Below are positions 42,946 through 55,267 of a stretch of DNA of 64,000 nucleotides, piece after piece. Under the pieces are notes generated by a model, which saw only the letters and a program-made list of their open reading frames with translations, had not been told where the DNA came from and ran no database searches. The DNA is from Pterobdella sp. o SKG-2022 (taxonomy: Eukaryota > Annelida > Clitellata > Hirudinida > Piscicolidae). Positions within the stretch are counted from its first letter, which is position 1; every line of letters starts with the position of its first letter. A program made the translations under genes and the position numbers. The DNA lies in NCBI GenBank assembly GCA_964035795.1, contig OZ038321.1:7414079-7478078 (forward strand), in the 5' to 3' direction.

Positions 42946-45887
42946 GTATTACATTTTTTTTTCAATAAAACATTATCTTTAGTTTTAATACTTTATAAAA
43001 ACATCATGTGAGCGATTTTATAAGAAATATTAATTATTAGAATTTTAAGCATAAATGGGTTAAAAGCGGTGTGATGTAAACATGTTTGAATAGACATGGA
43101 ACCTTTCCAGTGGTAAGAAGTTAAAAATGCTCAATATAAATGAAGCAATTATAGGAGTTATCTTTTTCAGGAGCCAGCCTGGAATTGGATCTTTTGCACA
43201 CTGTTTGTTTGGAAGTTAATATTTAAAAGAAATCTTTATCAAAATCATATATTTATTCATTTATTTATTTTTGGAATTAAAATTATGCACAATGAATATT
43301 TTTTTCTTTAAGATCTATTTACAAAACCCCAAATTTGGATTTTCAACGCTGATAAGTCGATCCAAACGTATACAAATCAATTTTCTTAAATATAGTATTC
43401 TTTGAAGTGAAATAGATATTTCTTTTTCAAATAAAAAAAAAATAGTTTTATTCAGATACGAATATAAAAATATGATTATTTCAGTACTGTCACAATTTTT
43501 TTGAAATTCTATGATTGGTTCATTAATTATAGACTCGCGTCTAAAGCTATTCATTAGCTTGAAGTGCCTGTCACACAAGCATAACGATAAATTTTACGAG
43601 ACACTACATTATAAAATTAAAAATCTCATCTTTTTTTGAAGTTTTTTTTTGCCCAGATTAACATTTGAAGGCACAAATTGTTTATAGTTTGTTAATTGTG
43701 AAGATTAAAACTGCAATTCTCAATGGGAATTGATAATAGGAAAAAATTATTATTTCTGTTTTTCTGGTTGAGTTTTCTACTATCAAAAAAAAACGAAGGC
43801 AATTTATGTCTTAGTAATTAAACTATGTCAAGTTTTAGAATCTTCAAAATTTCCGATATAAGAAAACGTATTTGGTAATTTCTCCTAATTTTTCATGGAA
43901 ATGCTTTTGGATATGGGTTGTGTCTATTTGTGATGGAAAGAGCAGATAGATAAAATTTTAGCTTTATAACTATATTTGCAAAGATTTAAAAATACAATTA
44001 TCAGAATGTTCATATTGATTCATTAGTTAATTATGAAAACTCGTCGCTATTGACAAAGTAATAATGACTGTATGGCCGAGGAAATTACCTATGCTGTCGA
44101 TGTCCACAACTGGGTTGAGGCATAACATAATATAACCATAACTAATATAAACACAAACAAAATTTAAATAGTCATGACTTTTACATCAATAAGTTTTTTA
44201 TTGCGGAAAATTGAATAGTATGCACTCAAAACACGGGTTTTGCTTCAAATTAACGAGTGAGAAATAAATAAAACTAATAATAATTCATAAAAGTGAAAAT
44301 ATAACTTCGCAATAGTTAACTTCATGAGGATGTTTTTTACATTACAACAAACTAAATTCTTTAAAATACTTACTTTATTCGAACGTAAATAAGAATTAAT
44401 ATTTTGGATTTATGATGCTAGAGCGAAATCAACCTTATTTATATAAATATACAATACAATCAAATTCTTAAGATATCTATAAGTTTTCACTACGTCAAAG
44501 TCCGTTCCAAATGGGAACAAAGAGTGGTTAAAAAAACGAAACAGATAAAATTTTGATAATTTCAGGCTAATGATTAAAGCAATATCGGATTATATCCTGA
44601 ACTCTCATGATAAAGCTGAAACTATCCAAAATTATATATTATATATATCTTTGTTGTCTTGATAAATGCATTGAAAACTTCAAAAATCAAGGCAAATATT
44701 TTGAAAAGTTCATTGTTGAAAAAGACAAATATGTTTGTAAAAACCCACATTGAAACCCTCATTTAACACGGAATCAGTTAAAAAGACCATCATTCGGTAA
44801 CAAAACTAAGGACAACAAACACAAAGTATTTATTAAATGACACGAAGCTTTTCGTAAGACTAGCTTACATTATCAAGTGTCATTTAATAAATACTTTGTG
44901 TTTGTTGTCTTTACTCTTAGATTCAGGCTATTATACTTCATTCAGTAACAACTTGTTGAAAAGTTCACCCGATATTTAACTTATAATTAGTTTGAAACTG
45001 CTCCAAATCAAGTTTTTGAATTTTTTTAGTTTGTGACTATAATTTCAGTTGATAATAAATAACCACAAGGCTTTACTTGTTGAACATTTTAGCGTAATGA
45101 AATTTTCTTGTGTTCTACTATTATCTTCACAAACTGAAGTTTTTACTGAATGAAATTCGACTATAATCTTATAATTCATAATCTGCGATTTAATCTTTTT
45201 AAATACTATGAGTAAAACCAAAGAAGATTTTTATTTGATAAAGATTTGTATTGATTCTTATTTTTATAGATGTCTTGATTGTCTCTTCCTCCATTAGCAA
45301 ATATTGGAATTTCCCAAAATCTGCCAATATTTCAATATTAACTAATGGAGATGGTTTTTGCTACGATTCGTACTTCCTTGCGCTGTTATATTTTTTCTAC
45401 AAATCGATTGTTGGGATGAAAATGTATTAAAACTTTTTTACTTTATTTAAGCTAGAAAAGTAAGATTCAATCAACAACGCCCATACGAAGCATGTGCAAA
45501 CATTATTAAGAAATGTTTTATTAAAGTTTAAGTGAGTTTCCTACATTTTTGGAGCATCAAAAAACTACGGGGTTTTCTAAAAGATATGAGATTCAAACAT
45601 GGATTCAATACTAGTGGTGAGTGTTGTGAGAGGAGGAAGTAGAAGCACACTGTGTAAGAGTACTGGAAGTGTTTGATGGACTAAGCTGGTAATTGCTTTA
45701 TTATCGTAACTTCTGATAAAAAATGAGCTTTTGGTATTGAAGTAAGAGTTATTGAAGGTTTATTGGAGAAAAATTATCACAAAAATAACTTCTAATAGAA
45801 AATCAATCTTTCTATAAGGAAATGCTTATATATAATAAAATGGTCTTTGCTTCGTGCATTTGAGTTTAATAATAACTCTAGCAAGTT
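42946..45887. other. Intergenic, no gene seen
   Basis: AT-rich spacer of almost 3 kb between the piggyBac element and the CAP gene. The only clear structure is the fold-back at 44811-44909. TATAAT-like words occur at 45830-45840, 50 bases before the CAP start, but are common in this composition. Confidence 0.5.
44811..44909. repeat. Perfect fold-back element with 33-nt core
   Basis: Arms of 33 bases are perfect reverse complements (GACAACAAACACAAAGT...ATGACAC and GTGTCAT...TGTTGTC). The spacer is GAAGCTTTTCGTAAG-ACTAG-CTTACATTATCAA. This is the cleanest view of the shared core because the core is not part of the arms. Confidence 0.93.
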
Positions 45888-46823
45888 ATGAGTGCTTTTG
45901 AGTTTTTACTTATCTTCTTGTTGGTTTTCTTCCCAGAAACAAGTGGCAATGTTCTTGAGATGAGAGATGAAGATTCGGTTGCCAGCAAAAGGGATGACGA
46001 TGCTTCAGTCCCATCCAAAAAAAGTGCTGTTTATGATACTACTTTGACCCAAAAAATGAAAGATGAGATTGTTGAGGCCCACAACTTGTTTCGACAAGCT
46101 GAAGGTTCCTCTAATATGCAAAAGATAGTGAGAACATTCGTTTTTTCAAAATATTTAATAAAAATATTAGCTTAAACTATAAAAATTGAAACTAATTCCA
46201 TCCTACGTGTTTTTAATTTTTAAAACTTTAAGAATGTCTCAAAATTTTATTATTCCCAGTCCTGGCACAATGAGCTAGAAGAAACGGCGAAACTTTGGGC
46301 CCAAGAGTGCAAATGGTCTCATGGACAGCCAAAGACTCCTAAAACCGAGTTTGAGTATCCGGGTCAAAACATTTACGGAAAATATCCTTACCCAGATCCT
46401 TTATCAAGTATGAACTTTACTACCATAATTTACAAGTGGTTCAGTGAAAAGAAGTACTACCACTATAACAACTTGACGTGTGATCGTGTGTGTGGCCATT
46501 ACACTCAGGTATCCTAACTGACTTTGAGCAATTATTTCAATAAGAAGTTATAGGAGTCATTCCAAAGGGGTTAATTTTCTCAATAATTAGGTTTCCCAAG
46601 AAACTATTTGTACTATTACGATAGATATGTTGATTTGCTTAATTTTCATTTTAGAAAAAGCTGCAAAATATTTTGAAAATAACATTTATTTAAAAATAAT
46701 CTTGCAGGTAGTTTGGCATGAAAGCAACAAGGTGGGTTGTGGAGTGGCCCACTGCCCAACATTGAATGTGGGAAGGTCAACATGGCCTGACGCCTTCCTC
46801 TTTGTGTGCAACTATGGCCCTGG
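45888..46823 (+). CDS. Secreted CAP-domain (SCP/Tpx-1/Ag5/PR-1) protein, 3' end missing
   Basis: Exons 45888-46127, 46260-46508 and 46708-46823 (phases 0, 0, then 2). The first 20 residues are a signal peptide (MSAFEFLLIFLLVFFPETSG). An acidic/basic pro-like stretch precedes the CAP fold. Motifs: EAHNLFR (His65), WHNELEETAKLWAQECKWSH, PGQNIYGK, YKWFSEKKYY, GHYTQVVWHESNKVGCG (CAP signature), then FVCNYGPG. Both cavity histidines and the second Glu are present, but the usual GENI/GENL is GQNI, so the first Glu is Gln. Cysteines fit the usual disulphides. Family members include GLIPR/CRISP and venom-allergen proteins that bind sterols, lipids or act outside the cell. The final exon (after NYGPG) was not found within the LINE-rich stretch that follows. 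Confidence 0.85.
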
Positions 46824-47489
46824 GTATGTACTGGTAAAATTTAAATCATGTTATGAGTATTTTAGTTTAATGGGAGCAAACTGACAATTTCTTAACTAGT
46901 CGACTGATGCATGCGTTTAATACCTAGAGTGCGAAATTGCTATATGATCCGCATATACTTGTCCAAAAATAGCGTGATTTAAGCTGTTCGTTATTGAATT
47001 TTTGACCATCTAAAAAATGATGTGAAAAATATGGCATTTCAAATATCCAAATTGGAAAATTTGTTTCAAAAAACAAATGCAAAAAATCTTTTCAAGAGCG
47101 CGAAATTGTTATATGACCACCTTGTTTTTCGATCTTTCTCAGTCTCAATGGTTGATTAAATTATCTTTTGTTTCGATGATTTTGATATATTTCAATGCAT
47201 AGACTTGGAATTTGTTCATAATAGATTATATCGTGCAAAACTTACAAAGATTATGGACAATAGATAAACCGTTGAAAAATCCAAGTCTGAGAAAAAAAGT
47301 TATGTCACACGAAAAAGATACACTTTTGGGACGAACATAGGTGTCTCACAGGGTGAAAGTTTTAGCAAAGTTTCGTTCACAACTTATTTAGAATCAGCAA
47401 TAAAAGACGTCAAAAAATTGCTCACCCAGTTCATATATGTGTTTGCTTTTTTCTCTAATTGTTGAATTATATTTTTTAGTGGTTTTTTG
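46824..47489. other. No feature seen
   Basis: About 660 bases 3' of the last recognised CAP exon. It should hold or precede the missing CAP C-terminal exon, but I see no [N]-Y-x-P-x-G-type continuation with a clean acceptor. Confidence 0.35.
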
Positions 47490-48500
47490 AGATCTTGTCG
47501 ATGTTGTTCGTCTTCGAATACACTCATAGCAACAAGATTTATATGAACAAAAGAACTTTAATTATAATCAAAAAAGGAAAAGATACAGTAATTTTTTTTA
47601 TTATACCTGTGCGTCCTCAAATGACTAAACAGTCCAATTCACGTGAAAAAACCTCTTCCGCAAGTTTGGCATCAGTGAGTCTGTCTGGTGGACCTCCTCC
47701 AGCTTTTCGTTTCATTCGTTTCTCTTTTGCAGCATTTAACTTTTTTTTTGGAAAAAAGTGCACCATTGTGGATTGTTTTACGCCAGGCAGGTCTGTCAGA
47801 TGCAGCTTTTTTATACTTGAAGACTTCTATGTTGAAGTCTTTCAGATGCGCTTTCAAAGAGTCTTTATAGCGTTTGCGTGTAGCTCCAACTTTTCTTTGA
47901 CCATTTATGAGTTGGCCTTAAGAGTTATTTTGGAGTGAAGAACTCCAAAAAACTCTGCCATACGAGAAACATGACCCACCCATCGTAACTATTCCTTACG
48001 AATTAATATAACAACACTGGAAAGATTTGCTTTTTCTAAAACATCACAAGTATATTTACGAACAAAAATACACAATATACAAGTATACTTGGAAATGTTA
48101 CTTAGTTAACAAAAAAATTCTTACTTCAATAAAATTTATTTGTGTTCTTAAATACACTCGTTTTATTGTGGTTAGCTAAAAATCACTAGCTAAAACATCA
48201 GTACTAGTAATCACATCTTTCCAGCGTATGTTAAGAATTCTGCGAAGACACCGAGTATGGTACTTTTGAAGTTGTTTCTCGTGACGTTTGTAGCTTTTCC
48301 AGGTTTCCCAGCCATAGATTAGTGTGGTCAATATTAGGGCTTTGTAGACCTTGACCTTCGTGGACTGTAAAATTCCTCTTTTATTCCAAACTTTTTTTTC
48401 AAGTTTCTAAAAGCCCAACTGGCTTTGACCATTTATTTTTGACTTCATCGTCAATGTTTGCACAGCGAGAAAGATTGCTGTCTTGTGGCTCAGCTTCTCA
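47490..48500 (-). mobile_element. LINE 3' part (RT C-terminus and zinc-finger tail)
   Basis: From 48400 downwards the minus strand reads KVYKALILTTLIYGWETW, then LQKYHTRCLRRILNIRWKD, then VITSTDVLAS. After a gap, at 47870-47650, it reads DFNIEVFKYKKAASDRPAWRK then KTIHNGALF, and a C2H2-like tail CQTCGRGFF...GLFSHLRTHR. Order and orientation are those of an intact LINE C-terminus; stops and frame changes inactivate it. The 147-codon plus-strand frame here is its shadow. Confidence 0.8.
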
Positions 48501-48599
48501 TTGGCAGTAAGGGCTTAATGAGAAAACAAACAAACAAACAAAAAAACTAACTAACAAACAAATGACATGAAACTGATAAAGTCTTCAAGACCACTTTAG

Positions 48600-48632
48600 C
48601 ATATATATATATATATATACATATATATAGAG
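48600..48632. repeat. AT dinucleotide microsatellite
   Basis: A run of alternating ATATAT with one C interruption between two LINE remnants. Confidence 0.9.
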
Positions 48633-48829
48633 CCAGTCCTAATACAGTAGGTTTTCATTCTTTCCAGCCCCTCACGCTTTATCCTTCAATCCACACACAC
48701 CCAGTCATTCCTTTCATTTAACCATTCTTTCTTCCCACTAATTTGATTTTCTAAAAGAAAAAATTTTTAAGAGAAAAAAATTCTGAAATTATGTTTTGAG
48801 ATTATAAGACTTAATCATGAGATGGGTCT

Positions 48830-49960
48830 TTAAGCACTTGGAAAAAGTTGTTGTGAAGGTTATGGATTTGAGGTGATTTGGTAAATTGTTCCAAAGAATT
48901 TGTGCAGCAACTTCAAATCTTCTGTTCTCCAAAATGGTGTTAGCTCTCACTCTTACTATTTCCATTGTGTACGAGGATCTGAGTTTTTTTTTCAGGCAAT
49001 GAAGACACAGTTGATAATTTCGATGAAAGATAAGAAGGGCTTTCCATTTTGAGACATTTATGCTTGAAGTATCATCTTGTATTGAATTCTTTCTTCAATT
49101 TTAAGCCAGTGTAGATCTTTTAAGACAGGAGTTATGTGATTAAACTTTCTAGCTCTTGATATTAATCTGGCTGTCGTGTTAATTTTGACCTGGATTTTCT
49201 GGGTTTGTAACTTGGGTAATCCCATTAGTACAATGTTTCCATAATCAATGCGACTCAATATCAAGGCTGATACAAGTGTTATGAGTGACTATTGAATCAA
49301 GTAGTTTTTAATGCTTCTTATCTTCCTTAATGATGCAAATGACATTTGCAATAATTTGTTTATGTGAGTCTTCATGCTTAGATCTTTGTTAAAATAAACA
49401 CCAAGATTTGTAACTGAATCAGAAGAAATTATATGATCATTTAACACACAAACTGGTTGAGTTGGCAGTTTGCATATGCTTCTACATGACTTCAGTTTTT
49501 GAACGGTTGAGTTTCATTTGGTTGGCTTTCATCCAAACTGCAATTTCATCAATACACTTTGACATTCTTTCTTGCAAGTCCATTGATACATCAAATAAGC
49601 AGTGCCCATATAATTGAGTGTCATCGGCATATTGGTGAATTCTCAAATGTTAAGAAGCTGCAATCTTTTCCAAATCAGCTGTGTATAAAGTGAACAAAAG
49701 CGGTCCAAGAACAGAACCATGTGGTACTTCAGTAGAGTAAACGTTTGGTGCTGATTCTGTTTTGGGGCATTTGACGTTGAATGATCTGTTGAAGAGTTAA
49801 TTCCTAAACCACTCAAGAGTGAGGTCATTTAAGCCAAAAGATTCGTTTAATCTTTTGATTAGTATTTGATGATCTATTAAATCAAAAGCAGACGAAAGAT
49901 CTAGAAGGACAAGAAGAAAACCCAAACATAAATCAAGAGTAGAGAAGGTCATGGCAACAA
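48830..49960 (-). mobile_element. CR1/L2-like LINE, 5'-truncated
   Basis: Minus strand in order: LVLLDLSSAFDLIDHQILIK (about 49910-49850), VPHGSVLGPLLFTLYTADL (about 49730-49680), HQYADDTQLYGH (about 49640-49600, the RT catalytic YADD box), CIDEIAVWMKANQMKLN, then LSRIDYGNIVLMGLP and ARKFNHITPVLKDLHWLKIEERI (about 49255-49090). Motif order is that of a reverse transcriptase; several stops. A separate insertion from the 47490 element. Confidence 0.85.
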
Positions 49961-52311
49961 AACCACTAACTTTTCAAGCCTTGTGTCGTTGGAAGACCGG
50001 CAAAGCAGCCGTTGGGAATCACTAAAACCTGTAGTTGCAAACCTGCACACAGGCGCCTTAGACTATATGTTCGCTTTTTTCTGAATTTAGAAGAGCATGG
50101 AAGTCATAAAGTTCCCTGAGCGACCACTCTTACATTATAAATAAAAATCAACAGACACACAAATAAGCCTTTTATTCTTAATTTAATACCCTACAAGAAT
50201 AACTTAAATCAGTTAATATTTACTCCCAGTAGTATATTTCAATGTCAGTAGGTTGAAATCAAGCTGTGTTTCATTTAAGATTGACTTTCTCAGTGTTTAC
50301 CACTAAAAACCACTTATATTGCTCTATTTTTCAACATCTGCGTAAAACTTTCAGTTACAACTGACGTGCTTTATAGATTATATAAATTTTTAAATATAAT
50401 GAATTATATTTTCAACTGTACCAACGTAGAGGAAACTGGAGAAATATGTGGCCTTATGCAACGGGCGTACCTTGCGAGTTCTGTCCTAACAGTTGCGAAA
50501 ATGGCCTTTGGTAAGCTATTCATACAGTTATCTAATACTGATACATTATATTAGCATATAGGATTGTTTTCATTCTTTTGTTTTACAAATAAAACATTTT
50601 CATAGTTTATATTGGTTTTTCTCAGAGCAATTTCCATGTCATTTATTTTTTGTTTTACCAATGTTCAGCTATGCCCATGTTAATTGACTGTTTTGAATAT
50701 TTTAAACATTTTTCTTAAAGTTCAATTCAAACCGAAACCATGATTTACAGCACAGGCCCCGATTGAAAGCCTTGAAATCCATTAAATTTATGAACTGGGA
50801 CAAATGACACTTTTAAGCTTCTCATTAGATGTTTAAATAAAACTGCATGCCTTCATTCCAAAAAAAATCTCATTAAAAATTAAAGAAGCGTTTGAAAAAG
50901 GTTTTGAAACCTGCTTTTTGCTCTTCTAGTTTCTTGCAACTTCTCAATAACGCCATGTGATTGAAAGTGGTATTTAAAAAACTCAAAAAAATTCATATAA
51001 ATATAAGATAAATTTTAACTTATAACTGAACAGTTTTGTAAAATCACTCAGCCTCGTTATTGAAACGTAGGGGGCTTCAAACAGCATCGAGTCCTCATAG
51101 GGAAGTTAGTTTCGCGAGTAACCTCACCCTCGGTGATATAACTTATCATACAAAACCTAGTGTTTTTTCTCATTGTTTGTGATCTCTATGTTCTCAAAAA
51201 CCCATAAAAGTTGGGGGTTTTTCGCCTTTTTTTTAGTAAACTATATTCAATAAGTCAACATGCCATTTAATTATAGAGATTTTTCTATCTCAAAAATCAG
51301 AACTTTTTGTAAACCTTCAAGGCTTCCAAGATTTTCTTTAGATTCCTCTTTAAGGGACGCAGGTGATTTCAATAACCACAACCAATTCAAATGAGTTTAA
51401 TGTTTTTCAACCTCTTGTAAAAACTATGAAATAAACTAAATAATTTAACAACAAGCAGACTGTCTGGATTTGCAGGCTATTTTATGATGAGATTATTTAT
51501 GTATAAAAATTAGTGTTATGAGACATCGAAATGAATTTTTCTTCAATTTTTGAATAAATTCATTAAAACAAAGCTATTAATTTATATAACAAGTTAGTTT
51601 TTGAATTTTGTTACTATAAAAAAGTGCAAAAAAATGAAGGAAATAAATGTAAAAATTTTGAATATAGATAAGCAAAAAATAAACATTGCGTCTCATCCGT
51701 ATGATTTCCTTAATGGGTGAGACTTCAGCCGATATAATTCAATTTAATTTAATATAGAAACAATTAAACAGAATTTATTACTTATTAAAATAATCCAAAC
51801 AATAATAATAACGTATAATTTAATATACTTGTGGTGCCTGAAATAATAAAATAGGTTAATATGAGAATAATTGAAAAATATATAATTTAATACAATAATA
51901 TTTAAATATATAATAAAACATAATACTGATAATGAACAAAGCCCTCATTCAAACATTTAAATTTGCTTGAATGTTTTCTATATGTTTCAGTGATATTAAG
52001 TTTGCAAAATTACCATTGAACCCCTTAGCACACCCATCAAAACAAGACAGCGGTTCCCAGTGTTTACGAGATATTTTGAAATTGATATAATTTTTAAAAA
52101 TTCATTTAATTTTTTTTATACATATTTTTCATAGTTTTCAGTTTTTAGTTAAAATTTAAAAGCTATGCTGAAAGAGAATTGCTGGGAGCATTCCATGAAA
52201 ACTATTTGATAAGAGAATCATATTCAATATATCAATTATTTACGCTTCAATCCCGTAACAATAGAATTTTTCTACTTATTTAGTTGGGTAAGTTTGAATT
52301 GCTGCATCTCA
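49961..52311. other. Intergenic, no gene seen
   Basis: AT-rich spacer with a 62-codon frame at 50366-50554 of no recognisable character. Nothing else supported. It may hold the 3' UTR of the EF-Ts gene next to 52312. Confidence 0.4.
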
Positions 52312-54121
52312 TCACTCAAAAGCCTGTTTCTGATGGAAGAGCAAGAAATCTTCAATCTTCACAAAGCTTCTCCTGGCCGCTTCAGCCACAATAATTGTCG
52401 GATCAGAGAGAAAATTCTGCAAGAGCAATTGGTCTTTTTGCAAATGAGCGATTTTAAGAGTGCCTCTTTTGTTTATTTTTCTGACATCAGCATCTGAAAT
52501 CTGCCCTAAGGAGGTGGGTTTCATGGTAGCGATGTGCTTGCAGATTTGTTCAGAGAAGGCTTCAATAGGAGCGTACTTGTTGGTTCGAGTCAACACTGCC
52601 ACTACGCCACAACTCCCAATCGCGCACTCTCTAGTGCTCTTCACTTTTCAATATTATCGTTTGTGAATATTAATTTTAATATGAGTTTTATAGTTATTAG
52701 GTTATTTTCAAAAGCTGTAATATTAAATGGAGAAAAATGATGTGATTCATGGTAATTACCCTGATTTGACACATAACTCCCCAGGTATACATCTTCGCTT
52801 TGATATCTGGTGGGAAACCCGCCAAAAATTATCACTTAATTATTGGAATTTATTTAATAAAAGATTAGTATGTAAACTTCATTATAAGAACATTTAAATC
52901 AGAAAATTCCAAGTATAAATTATGCTCCGGGACAACAACAAAAATTCAATTTTAGGATAGGGAACGAGAGCTCCGAGATAAATACTGAATCACACCGCAC
53001 CCAGCAGAACTCACCTGTAAGCGACCTCCGAGAGGCATATATGTTCATCCAACTCATGGGATAACTGCTCCATGTGGTTCTTGGCACTCTTTTGGTCCCC
53101 TAATGGCAATGAGTCCATGTGGCGAGGGGACAATTTCGGCTTCAAATTATAATGTATGTCACATGCAGCGCTTATAATTAAATGAATATACATATTAACT
53201 AAAGTTTCCAAGTGAATATATATTGTCTGATTCACTCAGGCCATGTGTATAATTATTAATTCAACCTTAAAATAAAAAATGTAATCCATTTATTTTTAAA
53301 CTAAAGCCCTAATTATATTATTATATTATTGTTCATATGAGAAATTTTTGTGTGCATAAATTTTTGTCAAAATCACGAAACACGTTCGATATATGCATCA
53401 GGCTTAAAATTATTGTGAAAAGTTCATAAACTTGCCATTTTTATGCATAATTCAACGTATTCGCGTCTAAACGCTATAAAAATTATTACTCAAACTTGTA
53501 TATAATATATTTGCGTTACATATTTTTAATAAACCTTTGTGTTAGTCTCTAGTACATTTATTAATGGTTAATTGGTATCTTTTCAAATATTCTTTTTTAC
53601 AAAGTTGAAAAATTTATATATTTCCTAAGCGAAATGGTCGAAGCAAGAATTTTCAAGTTAATCAAATCGACTATAGTACAGTGCTTTATGGTAGGTTGAA
53701 GTTGTCAAAAATCAAAGTTGTTATATAAATTCTATATACTTTAGTTTTGAAAAAAAAATCGAATATTTGAAGCGAAGTTCTATAAGATGTCTTTCTAAGA
53801 ATTAGTAAACAAGGATTTTACGAAAACGATTCCAATCAAAGACATTTATCAAATAAACAATACGAAGCTTTTCGTAAGTTTACTTTAAGTAGACAAACTT
53901 AAAGACGTTGCTTACTGTTAATAAATAAAAGTGTTTGATTTGAATCACTTTTTATGATACAGTATTCTACAATCACCTTTCTTCAAAAAACGTTATTTTT
54001 GAATACTCACCAAAGATAGAGAAGCCATTTTGTTGAGCCTGTTTGCACAGTTTTCAGCTATTTCAACCATTAGATCATGTAGGCGAGGGTTCTTCAAAGT
54101 TCTTTCATTTGAACAATTCAT
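52312..54121 (-). CDS. TSFM: Elongation factor Ts, mitochondrial (C-terminal four exons found)
   Basis: Exons 54121-54011, 53139-53015, 52806-52760 and 52643-52312 (stop TGA), all phases consistent, about 205 residues. The first begins MNCSNERTLKNP, at the place of the conserved VEVNCETDFVARN of EF-Ts. ICLSEVAYRYQSEDVYLGSYV matches the [20 protein letters not shown] region. GSCGVVAVLTR, FSEQICKHIATMKPTSLG and LLLQNFLSDPTIIVAEAARR match the second subdomain and the LLxQPFLLDPS block near the C-terminus. EF-Ts is the nucleotide exchange factor of mitochondrial EF-Tu. The N-terminal TS-N/UBA-like domain and leader are not found: the first exon has an acceptor (AATTAAAAG) and is phase 0, so upstream exons should exist. 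Divergence is high, so identity rests on the ordered motifs. Lies head-to-tail with the unrecognised gene at 54232-55267. Confidence 0.75.
53826..53948. repeat. Fold-back element, imperfect
   Basis: AACGATTCCAATCAAAGAC...ATACGAAGCTTTTCGTAAG pairs imperfectly with GTTGCTTACTG...AAAAGTGTTTGATTTGAATC. Same arm family as 25775 and 39163, with a rearranged centre. It lies in the first intron seen of the EF-Ts gene. Confidence 0.7.
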
Positions 54122-54231
54122 CTTTTAATTCGATTATGAAGTATATAAACTGCATCAGATTTTGAATATTAAAGTTTATAACAAATGATTTTACAAAAAT
54201 TGTATTAATAAACTTGAAATCAATGTTGAAT

Positions 54232-55267
54232 TCATAAGCATATGTTGGATGACACGAAATTTCTATAAAAATGCCATGTTGGGTTATAATTAACTAATCC
54301 CCATGAACCATTTGAGAGCCAAACCTTAATCATGACCATGATAGCAGGGTTGAAATAGACGATAACAGATGATGGTAGTGTGGGCGCTAGTTTCATTGAA
54401 GGTATCCTCCAAGTCATGTGATTGAACGATGACTTTTTCTTCATAGCTTGTTCCAGCTTCTCAACGTCTAATTCGTCGTCGCTATTATCATTTTCTTCTT
54501 TTTTAACCAAAGTTTTTTTTTGTTTGTCTCCAAACATCTCATTCTTATTTATGGTATTTCTTTTTGTATTTCCTACATAAGTAGAACTTTGTTGACCAGG
54601 TTTGAGATCATTATCGCCGGTAGACGCAAGTTGAAAGCTACTTTGCTCGGAAGATTCATTATGTGACTGAGGTTTTGATGATTCTGAGTTTTAAAACAGT
54701 AAATTATTACTTTATTTATATATACCCTCTCAAAAAACTTTACCAGTGGATGAGTTAAAAGACAGGTTGGAAATTATGAAGTTAAGAGACATAGTGGACT
54801 GCAAGGGAACTTCATAAACAGGCTTGTCCTTCGTTGGAATTTCACTTATACATTGTTTCAATCCATCTTAACGAGTTAAAATTCTAATATGATGAAGTTT
54901 TTGTTATATTCTAGTTTAATGAAGTTTTCAAAAAATAAGAACTTTGACATATATGGATGTTCAATTTGTTACTCGGAATACCACTCCAAACTCTTGTAGA
55001 AATTTTTCCTTACATCCTAATCGTAACTACTGATTTTTTCAACGCTATTATGTGCATACTTTTATATTTTAAAATCTTTTTAATTTAAATTTAAAATTTA
55101 TCAAAATATTATACTAATGCAGCAAAACTTCATGCCTTGCCAGTGAACACGAGGCGTAGTGAACTATAATTTATATAACTCATTTTAGACTAATGAAAAT
55201 GTTGTTAAGTGCAACTAACCATCTGAACATCAGCAATGGGTACGTCGTAAACCTTATCCTCATCCAT
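54232..55267 (-). CDS. Unrecognised 208-residue protein with YDVP/YEVP motifs (3 exons)
   Basis: Exons 55267-55216, 54866-54744 and 54683-54232; both junctions are phase 1 and the total is 627 nt, so start to stop is one complete frame. It starts MDEDKVYDVPIADVQM; exon 2 has KDKPVYEVPLQSTM. The two segments share DK-x(0,1)-VY-[DE]-VP-[IL], a short internal repeat whose Y-x-x-P form resembles phosphotyrosine ligands of Crk-type SH2 domains (inference). Then comes a Ser/Gln-rich part, a Lys block, an acidic run ENDNSDDELDVEKLEQ and a C-terminal region FNHMTWRIPSMKLAPTL with hydrophobic VIVYFNPAIMVMI. No signal peptide; the hydrophobic stretch is short for a membrane segment. The first donor (GTTGCA) is weak. 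I do not recognise the family. Confidence 0.5.

Noticed and set aside
47495..47938. 147-codon plus-strand frame
   Set aside because: Antisense to the LINE C-terminus that reads clearly on the minus strand.
50366..50554. 62-codon frame as the missing CAP C-terminal exon
   Set aside because: No CAP C-terminal Cys pattern and no acceptor in phase 2.
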